12,862 bases of DNA, taken from contig JAQGMD010000401.1 of the NCBI GenBank assembly GCA_028292565.1, positions 1 to 12,862 of the forward strand. Direction: 5' to 3'. The position numbers were made by a program, and so were the translations under genes. Within the stretch, counting starts at the first letter, position 1. Each line of letters begins with the position of its first letter. The stretch comes from Burkholderia sp. Lineage in GTDB: Bacteria; Pseudomonadota; Gammaproteobacteria; Burkholderiales; Burkholderiaceae. Below are positions 1-7,172 of the stretch, in pieces. Under the pieces are notes generated by a model. It was not told the origin of the DNA, ran no database searches, and saw only the letters and a program-made list of their open reading frames with translations.

Positions 1-608
1 AGCACATCCATCGCCAGCTTCGGCGCATCGGCAATCTGCACAAAGACAATCCTGTCGCCCGGAATCGACGAGAGCAGCGTCAGGTCGTCTTCGATGGACA
101 GCGTGTGAAAGCTGTCCAGGATCAATCCGAAGTTCGGATGCGAGACCGTCTCGACCAGACGCCATGCATGACGGTAGGAATTGACGTGCCTGCCCCATGC
201 CAGCGCTTCGTAGCCCACCGTGATGCCGTGACTTGCCGCGAGTTCGGCGAGCGCGCGCAGCTGGTCGGCGATCAGATCGTCATCCGGAATGACGGCTGCG
301 GAGACGTTGCTGCAGGCAAGGATTTTTGTCGTGCCCAACTCATGCATCAGCTCGAACTTGCGTTCGGCGCGCAGCAGGTTTTGCGTGAAGCGATCCGGCG
401 GCACACCTTCGAAATCGCGGAATGGCTGGAACAGGAAAATTTGCAATCCAAGGTCGCCTGCCATGCGCTTGACGTCCCGTGGCGTGCCGTCAAAATACAG
501 CAAGTCGTTTTCGAATATCTCGACACCGTCAAAACCCGCGTCAGAGATCGCCTTGAGTTTTTCCGGCAATGTGCCGCTTAAAGAGACGGTAGCAATAGAG
601 TGAAGCAT
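1..608 (-). CDS. quiC: 3-dehydroshikimate dehydratase, N-terminal part (cut by left window edge)
   Basis: Converts 3-dehydroshikimate to protocatechuate, linking quinate/shikimate oxidation to the pca genes upstream. About 202 N-terminal residues are visible. They form a sugar-phosphate-isomerase-like TIM barrel opening MLHSIATVSLSGTLPEKLKA. Likely metal ligands, numbered from the second ATG, are Glu134 (in GYEALAWGRH), Asp165 and His168 (in LDSFH) and Gln191 (in FVQIADAP). The spacing agrees with what I recall for Pseudomonas QuiC1. QuiC1-type proteins are about 630 residues with a C-terminal hydroxyphenylpyruvate-dioxygenase-like domain, but that part would lie beyond the edge, so one-domain and two-domain forms cannot be told apart here. 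The start is ATG at 608: the AGGAGG lies only 1 nt from the ATG at 611 but 4 nt from this one. It is the last visible gene of the operon, 26 nt after pcaC. A generic sugar isomerase is the alternative, but the context argues strongly for QuiC. Confidence 0.88.
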   Translation of the reverse strand, partial: MLHSIATVSLSGTLPEKLKAISDAGFDGVEIFENDLLYFDGTPRDVKRMAGDLGLQIFLFQPFRDFEGVPPDRFTQNLLRAERKFELMHELGTTKILACSNVSAAVIPDDDLIADQLRALAELAASHGITVGYEALAWGRHVNSYRHAWRLVETVSHPNFGLILDSFHTLSIEDDLTLLSSIPGDRIVFVQIADAPKLAMDV

Positions 609-612
609 CATG

Positions 613-618
613 CCTCCT
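613..618 (-). promoter_or_regulatory. Strong ribosome binding site of quiC that decides the start
   Basis: A full AGGAGG sits on the minus strand just before two consecutive ATG codons (611-609 and 608-606). Spacing is 1 nt to the first and 4 nt to the second, so initiation at 608 is favoured. It is the strongest Shine-Dalgarno I see in the operon, at its downstream end. Confidence 0.6.
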
Positions 619-634
619 CGGGCCAATTAAAAGC

Positions 635-1024
635 TTACTTGGGACCCTCGTCCATCTGCTTGAACACTTTCTGCGCCAGATGGAAAGCTGAATTCGCCGC
701 CGGCACGCCGCAGTAAATCGCGGCCTGCAACAGCACTTCCTTGATCTCGTCGCGCGAGACGCCGTTGTTGGCGGCTGCGCGCAAATGCAGCTTCAGCTCT
801 TCTTCGCGATTCAACGCAACCATCATCGCGATCGTGAGCAGGCTGCGGGTATGACGCGGCAAGCCGGGCCGGCCCCAGATTTCGCCCCATGCATAGCGCG
901 TAATCAGGTTCTGGAATTCGGAATTGAACTCGTTCAGGTTGTCCTGCGCACGGTCGACGTGGGCATTGCCCAAAACCGCGCGACGCACTTCCATTCCCTT
1001 CACATGGCGTTCCCGGTCATCCAT
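635..1024 (-). CDS. pcaC: 4-carboxymuconolactone decarboxylase
   Basis: Decarboxylates gamma-carboxymuconolactone to beta-ketoadipate enol-lactone in the protocatechuate branch; cytosolic. It has 129 residues, the usual length for stand-alone PcaC. The protein runs MDDRERHVKGMEVRRAVLG, then FNSEFQNLITRYAWGEIW, then ELKLHLRAAANNG (residues 76-88, His80) and GVPAANSAFHLA (106-117, His115), all hallmark blocks of the family. The open frame runs further upstream to 1312, but that extension overlaps pcaD out of frame. The ATG at 1024 gives the family's normal N-terminus and lies 1 nt after the pcaD stop, implying translational coupling. It is not fused to PcaD, unlike PcaL proteins of actinobacteria. 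Confidence 0.97.
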   Translation of the reverse strand: MDDRERHVKGMEVRRAVLGNAHVDRAQDNLNEFNSEFQNLITRYAWGEIWGRPGLPRHTRSLLTIAMMVALNREEELKLHLRAAANNGVSRDEIKEVLLQAAIYCGVPAANSAFHLAQKVFKQMDEGPK

Positions 1025-1025
1025 T

Positions 1026-1811
1026 TCATGTCCCTTCGCGCAAGAAACCCACCAATTGTTCGGTAAAGACATCGGCCATTTCCAAGTTTGACAAGTGCGC
1101 TGCATCCAGTTCCACGTAGCGAGCGCCTGCAACCCGGTCGGCGACCAGCTCGCTGTCTTGCGGTGGCGTTGCCAGGTCACGGGTGCCGGCGATGACGAGC
1201 GTCGGAGCGTTGATCGCGACCAGTCGTGAGCGCTGATCCATGTCGCGTACTGCGGCGCAACTTGCGGTGTAGCCGGCGGCTGGCGTATCGAGCAGCATCT
1301 GGCGCACGACATCGACTGCTACCGGCGCGCGCTCCCGGAAGCCCGGCGTGAACCAGCGATCGATCACCGCGGGCGCGACCGGCGTCATGCCTTCTCTGTC
1401 GACCTTGTCGATGCGTGCGCTCCATAGCTCCGGCGTACCGATCCGCGCGGCAGTATTGGCCAGGACCAGGCGATCAATCCAGTCCGGCTGTTCTGCGCCC
1501 AGCCACATGCCGATCATTCCGCCCATCGACAGTCCGCAGAAATGGGCACGGTCGATGCCGAGATGGTCCATCAAAGCAATCACATCGCCACCCAACTGTG
1601 GAATGGTGTACGGACCCGCCGGTACGCTCGATTCGCCATGACCGCGTGTGTCATACCGCAGCACACGAAAATGCTCTACCAGCGCCGGCATCTGCGGCTC
1701 CCACATCTCGAGCCTGGTGCCGAGCGAGTTGGACATGACGAGCCAGGGTGCGTACTCGGCACCTTCTATCTGGTAGCGCAAACGCAGATCGTCCGTTTCG
1801 AAATAAGCCAT
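1026..1811 (-). CDS. pcaD: 3-oxoadipate enol-lactonase
   Basis: Hydrolyses beta-ketoadipate enol-lactone to beta-ketoadipate. It is a 261-residue alpha/beta hydrolase. The nucleophile elbow is GLSMGG (Ser95), with Asp212 in GTRDLATPP and His239 in DAAHLSN completing the triad. The NSLGT block (28-32) is the usual oxyanion-hole region, and RYDTRGHGESS (52-62) is typical of PcaD/CatD. The frame stays open upstream to 1904, but the family N-terminus (MAYFETDDLRLRYQIEG) starts at 1811, 5 nt after the pcaB stop. It abuts pcaC with a 1-nt gap. PcaD rather than CatD is inferred from the protocatechuate genes on both sides. Confidence 0.96.
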   Translation of the reverse strand: MAYFETDDLRLRYQIEGAEYAPWLVMSNSLGTRLEMWEPQMPALVEHFRVLRYDTRGHGESSVPAGPYTIPQLGGDVIALMDHLGIDRAHFCGLSMGGMIGMWLGAEQPDWIDRLVLANTAARIGTPELWSARIDKVDREGMTPVAPAVIDRWFTPGFRERAPVAVDVVRQMLLDTPAAGYTASCAAVRDMDQRSRLVAINAPTLVIAGTRDLATPPQDSELVADRVAGARYVELDAAHLSNLEMADVFTEQLVGFLREGT

Positions 1812-1816
1812 CGGAT

Positions 1817-3190
1817 TTACTTTTGAGAAGTTGCACCGGTCTCGCGGTGGTAGGTTTCGAGCACGCGGTCGACGAAAGCCGCAGCTTGACCGAGGTAGTT
1901 GCATGGATTGAGCAAGCGGTCCAGTTCGTCGGGCGACAGTTGCAGGCCGGGTTCAAGTGCAAGCGTCTCGCGCAAATGCCGGCCAGACTCGCTTGCGCTG
2001 TGGCTGGCTTTTTCAACCAGCTGGTGTGCGGCCAGGCGGCCGATCTTTGCGCCGAGAGCGAGCATGACGGCTTCGGCCATGATCTGGCCGTCGGTTGCGT
2101 TCAGGTTGTCATGCATGCGCGCCGCATCTACCGTCAGGCCGGACACGACTTGATTCATCTGCTGCAGCGCCCCTGCGGTTAACTGCACGACTTCCGGCAG
2201 CGTGTCCCATTCCGCCTGCCAGCCGCCTAGTGCCCGCTCATGTTCCTGCACCATGCCCGCCAGCATGGTTGATACCAGTGCCGGGACGCGGATCGCAGCG
2301 GTCAGGGTCGCGGCACAGCCGACCGGATTGCGTTTGTGCGGCATGGTGGAGGAACCGCCGCGGCCTTCTGCTGCCGGTTCAGCCACTTCGGCGACGTCGG
2401 TTTGCATAAGCAGCGAGATGTCGCGTGCCATTTTGCCCAGGGTTCCGACCAGCATGCCGAGTGCGGTTGCGACTTCCACTATGCGATCGCGATGCGTGTG
2501 CCAAGGTGTGTCAGGCAGTGCAAGCTGCAGATCTTCCGCGAGTTCCGCAGCTACTTGCAACCCTTTATCACCGAGACTCGCCAGAGTGCCTGCCGCGCCG
2601 CCAAATTGCAGTACCAGCAGCCGGGGACGCAACGCCTTCAGCCGCTCACGGTGGCGTTGCACTGCATCCAGCCAGCCGGCGACTTTCAAGCCGAAGGTAA
2701 TCGGGAGTGCGTGCTGCATCCACGTGCGGCCGACCATCGGTGTATGGCGATAGCGCTGTGCTTGCTGCGCCAGTGCATTAGCTAACTGCGCAAGGTCGGC
2801 GTCAATCAGGTTGAGGGCATTGCGCAACTGCAGCACGAGCCCCGTGTCGATGACGTCCTGGCTGGTGGCGCCCCAATGCACGTACTTGGCCGCGTCCTTG
2901 TCGCGCTGCGCCACGGCGGCAGTTAGTTGTTTCACGAGCGGAATCGCGAGATTGCCAGCTAGTGCGGCGGCATTTGCCAGTGCCGGCAAGTCGATGCGCC
3001 CAGCGTCGCAGCTGGCGGCGATCGGAGCGGCCGATTCTGCCGGGATGACCCCGACCCGTGCTTCCGCACGCGCCAGCGCAGCCTCGAAGTCGAGCATGTT
3101 TTGCAAGCAAGCCTGCGCGGAAAACACCTGCTGCATTGCTTCCGTCGAAAACATCGCGCCGGTGAGACTGGCTAGTGGTTGAAAGGTCAT
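1817..3190 (-). CDS. pcaB: 3-carboxy-cis,cis-muconate cycloisomerase
   Basis: Cycloisomerises beta-carboxy-cis,cis-muconate, the PcaHG product, to gamma-carboxymuconolactone. It has 457 residues and belongs to the fumarase/aspartase superfamily. Motifs in order: HWGATSQDVIDTG (105-117), GRTWMQHALPITFGLK (154-169) and the superfamily signature GGSSTMPHKRNP (278-289), whose serines are in the mobile catalytic loop. ATG 3190 is preferred. An in-frame ATG at 3229 would add 13 residues (MSFRRKPENQAEQ) that come from a repeat element in the intergenic space, not from the family. It lies 66 nt downstream of pcaG and 5 nt upstream of pcaD. The 3' end tail (HRETGATSQK) is ordinary. Confidence 0.96.
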   Translation of the reverse strand: MTFQPLASLTGAMFSTEAMQQVFSAQACLQNMLDFEAALARAEARVGVIPAESAAPIAASCDAGRIDLPALANAAALAGNLAIPLVKQLTAAVAQRDKDAAKYVHWGATSQDVIDTGLVLQLRNALNLIDADLAQLANALAQQAQRYRHTPMVGRTWMQHALPITFGLKVAGWLDAVQRHRERLKALRPRLLVLQFGGAAGTLASLGDKGLQVAAELAEDLQLALPDTPWHTHRDRIVEVATALGMLVGTLGKMARDISLLMQTDVAEVAEPAAEGRGGSSTMPHKRNPVGCAATLTAAIRVPALVSTMLAGMVQEHERALGGWQAEWDTLPEVVQLTAGALQQMNQVVSGLTVDAARMHDNLNATDGQIMAEAVMLALGAKIGRLAAHQLVEKASHSASESGRHLRETLALEPGLQLSPDELDRLLNPCNYLGQAAAFVDRVLETYHRETGATSQK

Positions 3191-3205
3191 CTGTTCTGCC
3201 TGGTT

Positions 3206-3223
3206 TTCCGGCTTGCGCCGGAA
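3206..3223. repeat. REP-like inverted repeat of the GTCATTCCGGC type between pcaG and pcaB
   Basis: TTCCGGC-TTGC-GCCGGAA is a perfect 7-bp dyad with a 4-nt loop, continued on one side by TGAC. Read on the minus strand it begins GTCATTCCGGCGCAAGCCGG, which translates as VIPAQAG in one frame. That is the tell-tale of a dispersed betaproteobacterial intergenic repeat. Only one copy is seen in the window. It lies inside the operon in the 66-nt pcaG-pcaB gap, where it could form an mRNA hairpin. There is no U-tract, so termination is not suggested. Confidence 0.65.
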
Positions 3224-3256
3224 TGACATTGCTCCCGTAATGCACCCGGAAAACTC

Positions 3257-3838
3257 TTAAACATCGAAGAAAACGGTCTCACCCTGCCCATTGGTTTCGC
3301 CCTGCATCACGATGTTCCACTCGAGCACGCCCTCGCGCCCTGACATGCGACGTGCAATCAGTGTCGAACGGCGCTCGGCCGGGACCTGGTTCAATACCGG
3401 ATCGTCGGCGTTCGAGGGTTCATCCGGGAAGTAGACGCGTGTCGCAAGCCGCTTGAGCAACCCGCGTGCAAAGAACGATACGACGATATGCGGCGCCTGC
3501 AGTGAAGAGTCGCGACCAGGCACGCGGCCGGGTTTGATGGTGGTAAAGCGGAAGCCACCGGCGCCGTCAGTAGGTACGCGGCCAAACCCTTTGAAGCCCG
3601 GCTCCAGCGGCAGATCGCGTGTATCGTCCGGGTGCGCATACTTGCCATGCGCATTGGCTTGCCAGATCTCGACCAGGCCGTCCGTAACCGGCGTGCCATT
3701 GCCGTCAAATACGCGGCCTTCGATTACAACGCGATCGCCGGTCACGCCTTCACCGACGAGGTTGTCGGTATTCAATCCGTCCAGCCCGATATGCAGGTAG
3801 GGGCCGACCGTTTGCGATGCGGTCATTTGCAGGCTCAT
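3257..3838 (-). CDS. pcaG: Protocatechuate 3,4-dioxygenase, alpha subunit
   Basis: Structural alpha chain of the intradiol dioxygenase that cleaves protocatechuate between its hydroxyls to beta-carboxymuconate. It has 193 residues. The N-terminus MSLQMTASQTVGPYLHIGL is the classic alpha-chain opening. The beta-sandwich core includes VEIWQANAHGKYAHP (56-70) and QAPHIVVSFFARGLLKRLATRVYFP (114-138). Two of the four iron-ligand positions of the beta chain are not kept: the second Tyr and second His are absent, as expected for a non-metal-binding alpha chain. It starts 1 nt after the pcaH stop, so the subunits are translationally coupled. Confidence 0.97.
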   Translation of the reverse strand: MSLQMTASQTVGPYLHIGLDGLNTDNLVGEGVTGDRVVIEGRVFDGNGTPVTDGLVEIWQANAHGKYAHPDDTRDLPLEPGFKGFGRVPTDGAGGFRFTTIKPGRVPGRDSSLQAPHIVVSFFARGLLKRLATRVYFPDEPSNADDPVLNQVPAERRSTLIARRMSGREGVLEWNIVMQGETNGQGETVFFDV

Positions 3839-3839
3839 C

Positions 3840-4544
3840 TCATTTCTCCATTGGCGTGGCTTCCCGCCCGCGCAGCACGATGTCGAATCGGTAGCCGAGC
3901 GCGTATTCGGGACTGGTGTGTTCCCAGTCGAATGCGGAAATCAGGCGATTGCGCGCCTTCTCGTCGGCGGTGCTGTTGAAGATCGGATCGAACGGCAGCA
4001 GCGGGTCGCCGGGGAAGTACATCTGTGTAACCAGGCGGGTGGCGAACGCCCTGCCGAACAGGGAAAAATGGATGTGTGCCGGCCGCCACGCGTTGTGATG
4101 GTTGCGCCATGGATAAGCCCCGGGTTTGATCGTCATGAACCGGTAGCGTCCTTCATTGTCGGTGACCACCCGCCCGGCGCCGGTGAAATTGGGATCCAGC
4201 GGCGCGTCATGGTTATCGTTCTTGTGTACGTAGCGTCCGGCCGCGTTCGCCTGCCACAATTCGATCAGCGTGTCAGGGACGGGCCGGCCGTTCTCGTCGA
4301 GCACCCGTCCGCTGACGACGATGCGCTCGCCGAGCGGTTCACCGGCGTGCCGGTGCGTCAGGTCGTCGTCGCCCGGCTGCACGTCGTCATGGCTGAATAC
4401 CGGGCCCGTCACTTCAGACAAGGTCTGCGACAACAGGACCAGGGGTTTGGACGGCGAACGCTTCTGCGTGGAGACATAGGGCTCATACAAGTAGTCGGGC
4501 TGGCTGTTCCAGTACGGGCGGCGGTATTGTGCTGTTTCGGACAT
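3840..4544 (-). CDS. pcaH: Protocatechuate 3,4-dioxygenase, beta subunit (iron-binding)
   Basis: Catalytic non-heme Fe(III) chain of the dioxygenase. It has 234 residues. The four ligands are all present: Tyr105 (AAGRYVHKND), Tyr144 (PGAYPWRNHH), and His157 and His159 (RPAHIHF). Their spacings of 39, 13 and 2 are the same as Tyr408/Tyr447/His460/His462 in the Pseudomonas putida enzyme. The catalytic arginine is Arg154. The N-terminal segment (YLYEPYVSTQKRSPSKPLV) matches the family arm. The start at 4544 has AGGAG at 4551-4555 with 6-nt spacing. It lies 55 nt downstream of pcaF. Gene order pcaF-pcaH-pcaG-pcaB-pcaD-pcaC places ring cleavage between the two halves of the pathway. Confidence 0.98.
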   Translation of the reverse strand: MSETAQYRRPYWNSQPDYLYEPYVSTQKRSPSKPLVLLSQTLSEVTGPVFSHDDVQPGDDDLTHRHAGEPLGERIVVSGRVLDENGRPVPDTLIELWQANAAGRYVHKNDNHDAPLDPNFTGAGRVVTDNEGRYRFMTIKPGAYPWRNHHNAWRPAHIHFSLFGRAFATRLVTQMYFPGDPLLPFDPIFNSTADEKARNRLISAFDWEHTSPEYALGYRFDIVLRGREATPMEK

Positions 4545-4599
4545 TGATATCTCCTGTCAAGCGGTTCCGTGCGCGCACTCTTATGTTCGGTTGGGTGCG

Positions 4600-5802
4600 T
4601 CAGATTCGTTCGATCACCGTTGCAATGCCTTGCCCCACGCCAATGCACATCGTGCACAGCGCGTACCGGCCGCCGGTACGGTGCAACTCGTACATCGCGG
4701 TCGTCACGAGTCGTGCGCCGCTCATGCCGAGCGGATGGCCCAGGGCGATCGCGCCGCCGTTCGGGTTCACGCGCGGATCGTCGTCCGGCACGCCAAGCAT
4801 GCGCAGCACCGCGAGTCCCTGTGCAGCGAACGCTTCGTTCAACTCGATGACGTCCATCTGGTCGATGGTCATGCCGAGCCGTTTCAACAACTTCTCGGTG
4901 GCGGGCGCGGGTCCGATACCCATCACGCGCGGTGCAACGGCGGCGGTCGCCATGCCGAGGATACGCGCACGCGGTGTCAGTCCATAACGTCGCGCGGTAG
5001 CCTCGTCAGCCAACAGCATCGCGCAGGCGCCATCGTTCACGCCGGACGCATTGCCTGCGGTAACGGTGCCGTCCGGACGCACCACGCCTTTCAGTTTTGA
5101 CAGCGCTTCGATGCTGGTGGCGCGTGGATGTTCGTCCTGCGCGACGGTGATTGGATCGCCTTTCTTTGGCTGAATCACAACCGGCGTGATTTCCTGCGCG
5201 AGGATGCCGTTCTGCTGCGCGGCCGCTGCCTTGTTCTGGCTCGCGGCTGCGAACCGGTCCTGGTCTTCGCGGCTGATCGTGTAATCGGTCGCGACATTCT
5301 CGGCAGTTTCCGGCATGGAGTCGACGCCGTACAGCGCCTTCATTTGCGGATTGACGAAGCGCCAGCCGATGGTGGTGTCCTGGACCGATGCGGTGCGCGA
5401 AAACGCGCTATCAGCCTTGCTCATCACAAATGGCGCACGGGTCATCGATTCCACGCCGCCGGCAATCATCAGAGTCGCCTCGCCGGACTTGATCGCGCGG
5501 GCAGCGGTACCGACGGCATCCATGCCGGAGCCGCACAGCCGGTTGATGGTTGAGCCGGGCACTGTTTGCGGCAAACCCGCCAGCAGCGACGACATGCGCG
5601 CCACATTGCGGTTGTCTTCCCCGGCCTGATTGGCGCAACCAAAGATCACATCCTGCACCGCAGTCCAATCGACGTCGGGATTGCGCGCCATCAGCGCACG
5701 CAGCGGAACAGCGCCGAGGTCATCGGCACGGACATCCCTGAGTGCGCCGCCGTAGCGACCGATCGGAGTGCGAATGGCGTCACAAATAAAGGCTTGGTTC
5801 AT
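4600..5802 (-). CDS. pcaF: 3-oxoadipyl-CoA thiolase
   Basis: Cleaves beta-ketoadipyl-CoA with CoA to succinyl-CoA and acetyl-CoA, the final step of the pathway. It has 400 residues, the normal thiolase length. Nucleophile Cys90 is in NRLCGSGMDA, with NEAFAAQ at 322-328, His356 in GGAIALGHPLGMSGAR and Cys386 in CTMCIGVGQG. The N-terminus MNQAFICDAIRTPIGRYGGAL is that of PcaF rather than of biosynthetic acetoacetyl-CoA thiolases. The Shine-Dalgarno is weak (AAGAG before ATG 5802). It is 39 nt after pcaJ. An acetyl-CoA acetyltransferase is the alternative, but position and N-terminus favour PcaF. Confidence 0.95.
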   Translation of the reverse strand: MNQAFICDAIRTPIGRYGGALRDVRADDLGAVPLRALMARNPDVDWTAVQDVIFGCANQAGEDNRNVARMSSLLAGLPQTVPGSTINRLCGSGMDAVGTAARAIKSGEATLMIAGGVESMTRAPFVMSKADSAFSRTASVQDTTIGWRFVNPQMKALYGVDSMPETAENVATDYTISREDQDRFAAASQNKAAAAQQNGILAQEITPVVIQPKKGDPITVAQDEHPRATSIEALSKLKGVVRPDGTVTAGNASGVNDGACAMLLADEATARRYGLTPRARILGMATAAVAPRVMGIGPAPATEKLLKRLGMTIDQMDVIELNEAFAAQGLAVLRMLGVPDDDPRVNPNGGAIALGHPLGMSGARLVTTAMYELHRTGGRYALCTMCIGVGQGIATVIERI

Positions 5803-5841
5803 GGTTCACTCTTGCATGATAATTTCTGGTAAGGGCGCCAT

Positions 5842-6495
5842 CTAAGCCGATGACCCCATCTGGTAAGTCAGCGGCACACCGCTTATGCGCTGCAACTCCG
5901 AGAACGACAGGTCGGGAATCATTTCCCGCACCACCAGGCCGTCCGGCGTCACATCGATTACCGCAAGATCGGTATAGATGCGGTTGACGCAAGCCAGGCC
6001 TGTCAGCGGATAGCTGCATTGCGGCACGATCTTGCTTTCGCCCTTTTTGGTCTGATGCTCCATCATCACGAACACCTGCCGGGCGCCGACGGCCAGGTCC
6101 ATTGCGCCACCGACGGCCGGGATCGCGTCGGGCGCGCCGGTGTGCCAGTTCGCGAGATCGCCGTTGACCGCGACCTGGAAGGCGCCGAGCACGCAGATAT
6201 CGAGGTGCCCGCCGCGCATCATGGCGAAGGAGTCGGCGTGGTGAAAGTAAGCGCCGCCGGTCAACAGGGTCACCGGCTGCTTGCCGGCATTGATCAGGTC
6301 TTCATCTTCCTCACCGGGTGGCGGCGCCGGGCCCATGGCGAGCAGGCCGTTTTCGGCGTGGAGAATGATCTCGCGATCGGGCGGCAGGTAATTGCCGACC
6401 AGGGTAGGGAGGCCAATGCCAAGATTCACATAAGCCCCTTCGGGAATGTCGCGCGCCACGCGTGCCGCCATCTCATTGCGCGTCAGCCGTTTCAT
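5842..6495 (-). CDS. pcaJ: 3-oxoadipate CoA-transferase, subunit B
   Basis: With PcaI, transfers CoA from succinyl-CoA to beta-ketoadipate. It has 217 residues and is a family I CoA-transferase beta chain. The catalytic glutamate is Glu48 in ILHAENGLLAMGP, and LGIGLPTLVGNYLP (25-38) is the expected glycine loop. ATG 6495 overlaps the pcaI stop by 4 nt (ATGA), which fits a 1:1 complex made by coupled translation. AAGGGAG precedes the start by 6 nt, inside pcaI. Confidence 0.95.
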   Translation of the reverse strand: MKRLTRNEMAARVARDIPEGAYVNLGIGLPTLVGNYLPPDREIILHAENGLLAMGPAPPPGEEDEDLINAGKQPVTLLTGGAYFHHADSFAMMRGGHLDICVLGAFQVAVNGDLANWHTGAPDAIPAVGGAMDLAVGARQVFVMMEHQTKKGESKIVPQCSYPLTGLACVNRIYTDLAVIDVTPDGLVVREMIPDLSFSELQRISGVPLTYQMGSSA

Positions 6496-7163
6496 GACCG
6501 GCTCCCTTGCAGTACGACACGTCGAACAAAAATTCCCGGGGTGACGATGGCTTCCGGATCGAGTTCGCCCAGCGCGACGATGTCACTGACCTGGGCAATC
6601 GCGCATTTGGCCGCCATCGCCATGATCGGGCCGAAATTGCGCGCCGTCTTGCGGTACACGAGGTTGCCCCAGCGATCGCCGCGGTGCGCCTTGATCAAGG
6701 CAAAGTCGGCACGGATCGGCGACTCCAGCACGTAGTCCTTGCCGTCGATCCTGCGTGTCTCTTTGCCTTCCACCATCAGGGTGCCGTAGCCGGTCGGCGT
6801 GAAGAAGCCGCCGATGCCGGCGCCCGCTGCGCGAATTCGTTCGGCGAGATTGCCCTGCGGCGTCAATTCGAGCTCGATTTCGCCGGCGTGGTACAGCGCA
6901 TCGAAGACATACGAATCCACCTGGCGCGGAAATGAGCAAATGATCTTGCGCACCCGTTTCGCCTTGAGCAACGCCGCCAGCCCGGTGTCGCCGTTGCCGG
7001 CATTGTTGTTGACGATGGTGAGGTCGCGCGCGCCTTGGGCAATCAGCGCATCGATCAATGCGGCGGGCATGCCTGCATTGCCGAATCCGCCGATCATCAC
7101 GGTTGCGCCGTCATGCAAGTCCGCCACTGCGGCTTCCATCGACTCGGCGATTTTATTGATCAT
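6492..7163 (-). CDS. pcaI: 3-oxoadipate CoA-transferase, subunit A
   Basis: Alpha chain of the beta-ketoadipate:succinyl-CoA transferase. It has 223 residues. The family I signature GGFGNAGMP is at 25-33, followed by NNNAGNGDTGLAALL (52-66) and GGFFTPTGYGT. It starts at 7163, 9 nt after the permease stop; AGGA in that gap serves as the ribosome binding site. It ends in a 4-nt overlap with pcaJ. An acetoacetate or 3-oxoacid CoA-transferase would look similar; the pathway neighbours decide the call. Confidence 0.95.
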   Translation of the reverse strand: MINKIAESMEAAVADLHDGATVMIGGFGNAGMPAALIDALIAQGARDLTIVNNNAGNGDTGLAALLKAKRVRKIICSFPRQVDSYVFDALYHAGEIELELTPQGNLAERIRAAGAGIGGFFTPTGYGTLMVEGKETRRIDGKDYVLESPIRADFALIKAHRGDRWGNLVYRKTARNFGPIMAMAAKCAIAQVSDIVALGELDPEAIVTPGIFVRRVVLQGSRS

Positions 7164-7172
7164 GTTCCTGCC

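Noticed and set aside
105..581. 158-codon plus-strand frame at the left end
   Set aside because: It is the antisense shadow of the quiC dehydratase, whose minus-strand translation carries clear family motifs and a strong ribosome binding site.
1812..1904. Upstream extension of the pcaD frame (start at 1904)
   Set aside because: It overlaps the 3' end of pcaB and adds about 31 residues foreign to the enol-lactonase family; ATG 1811 gives the normal N-terminus.
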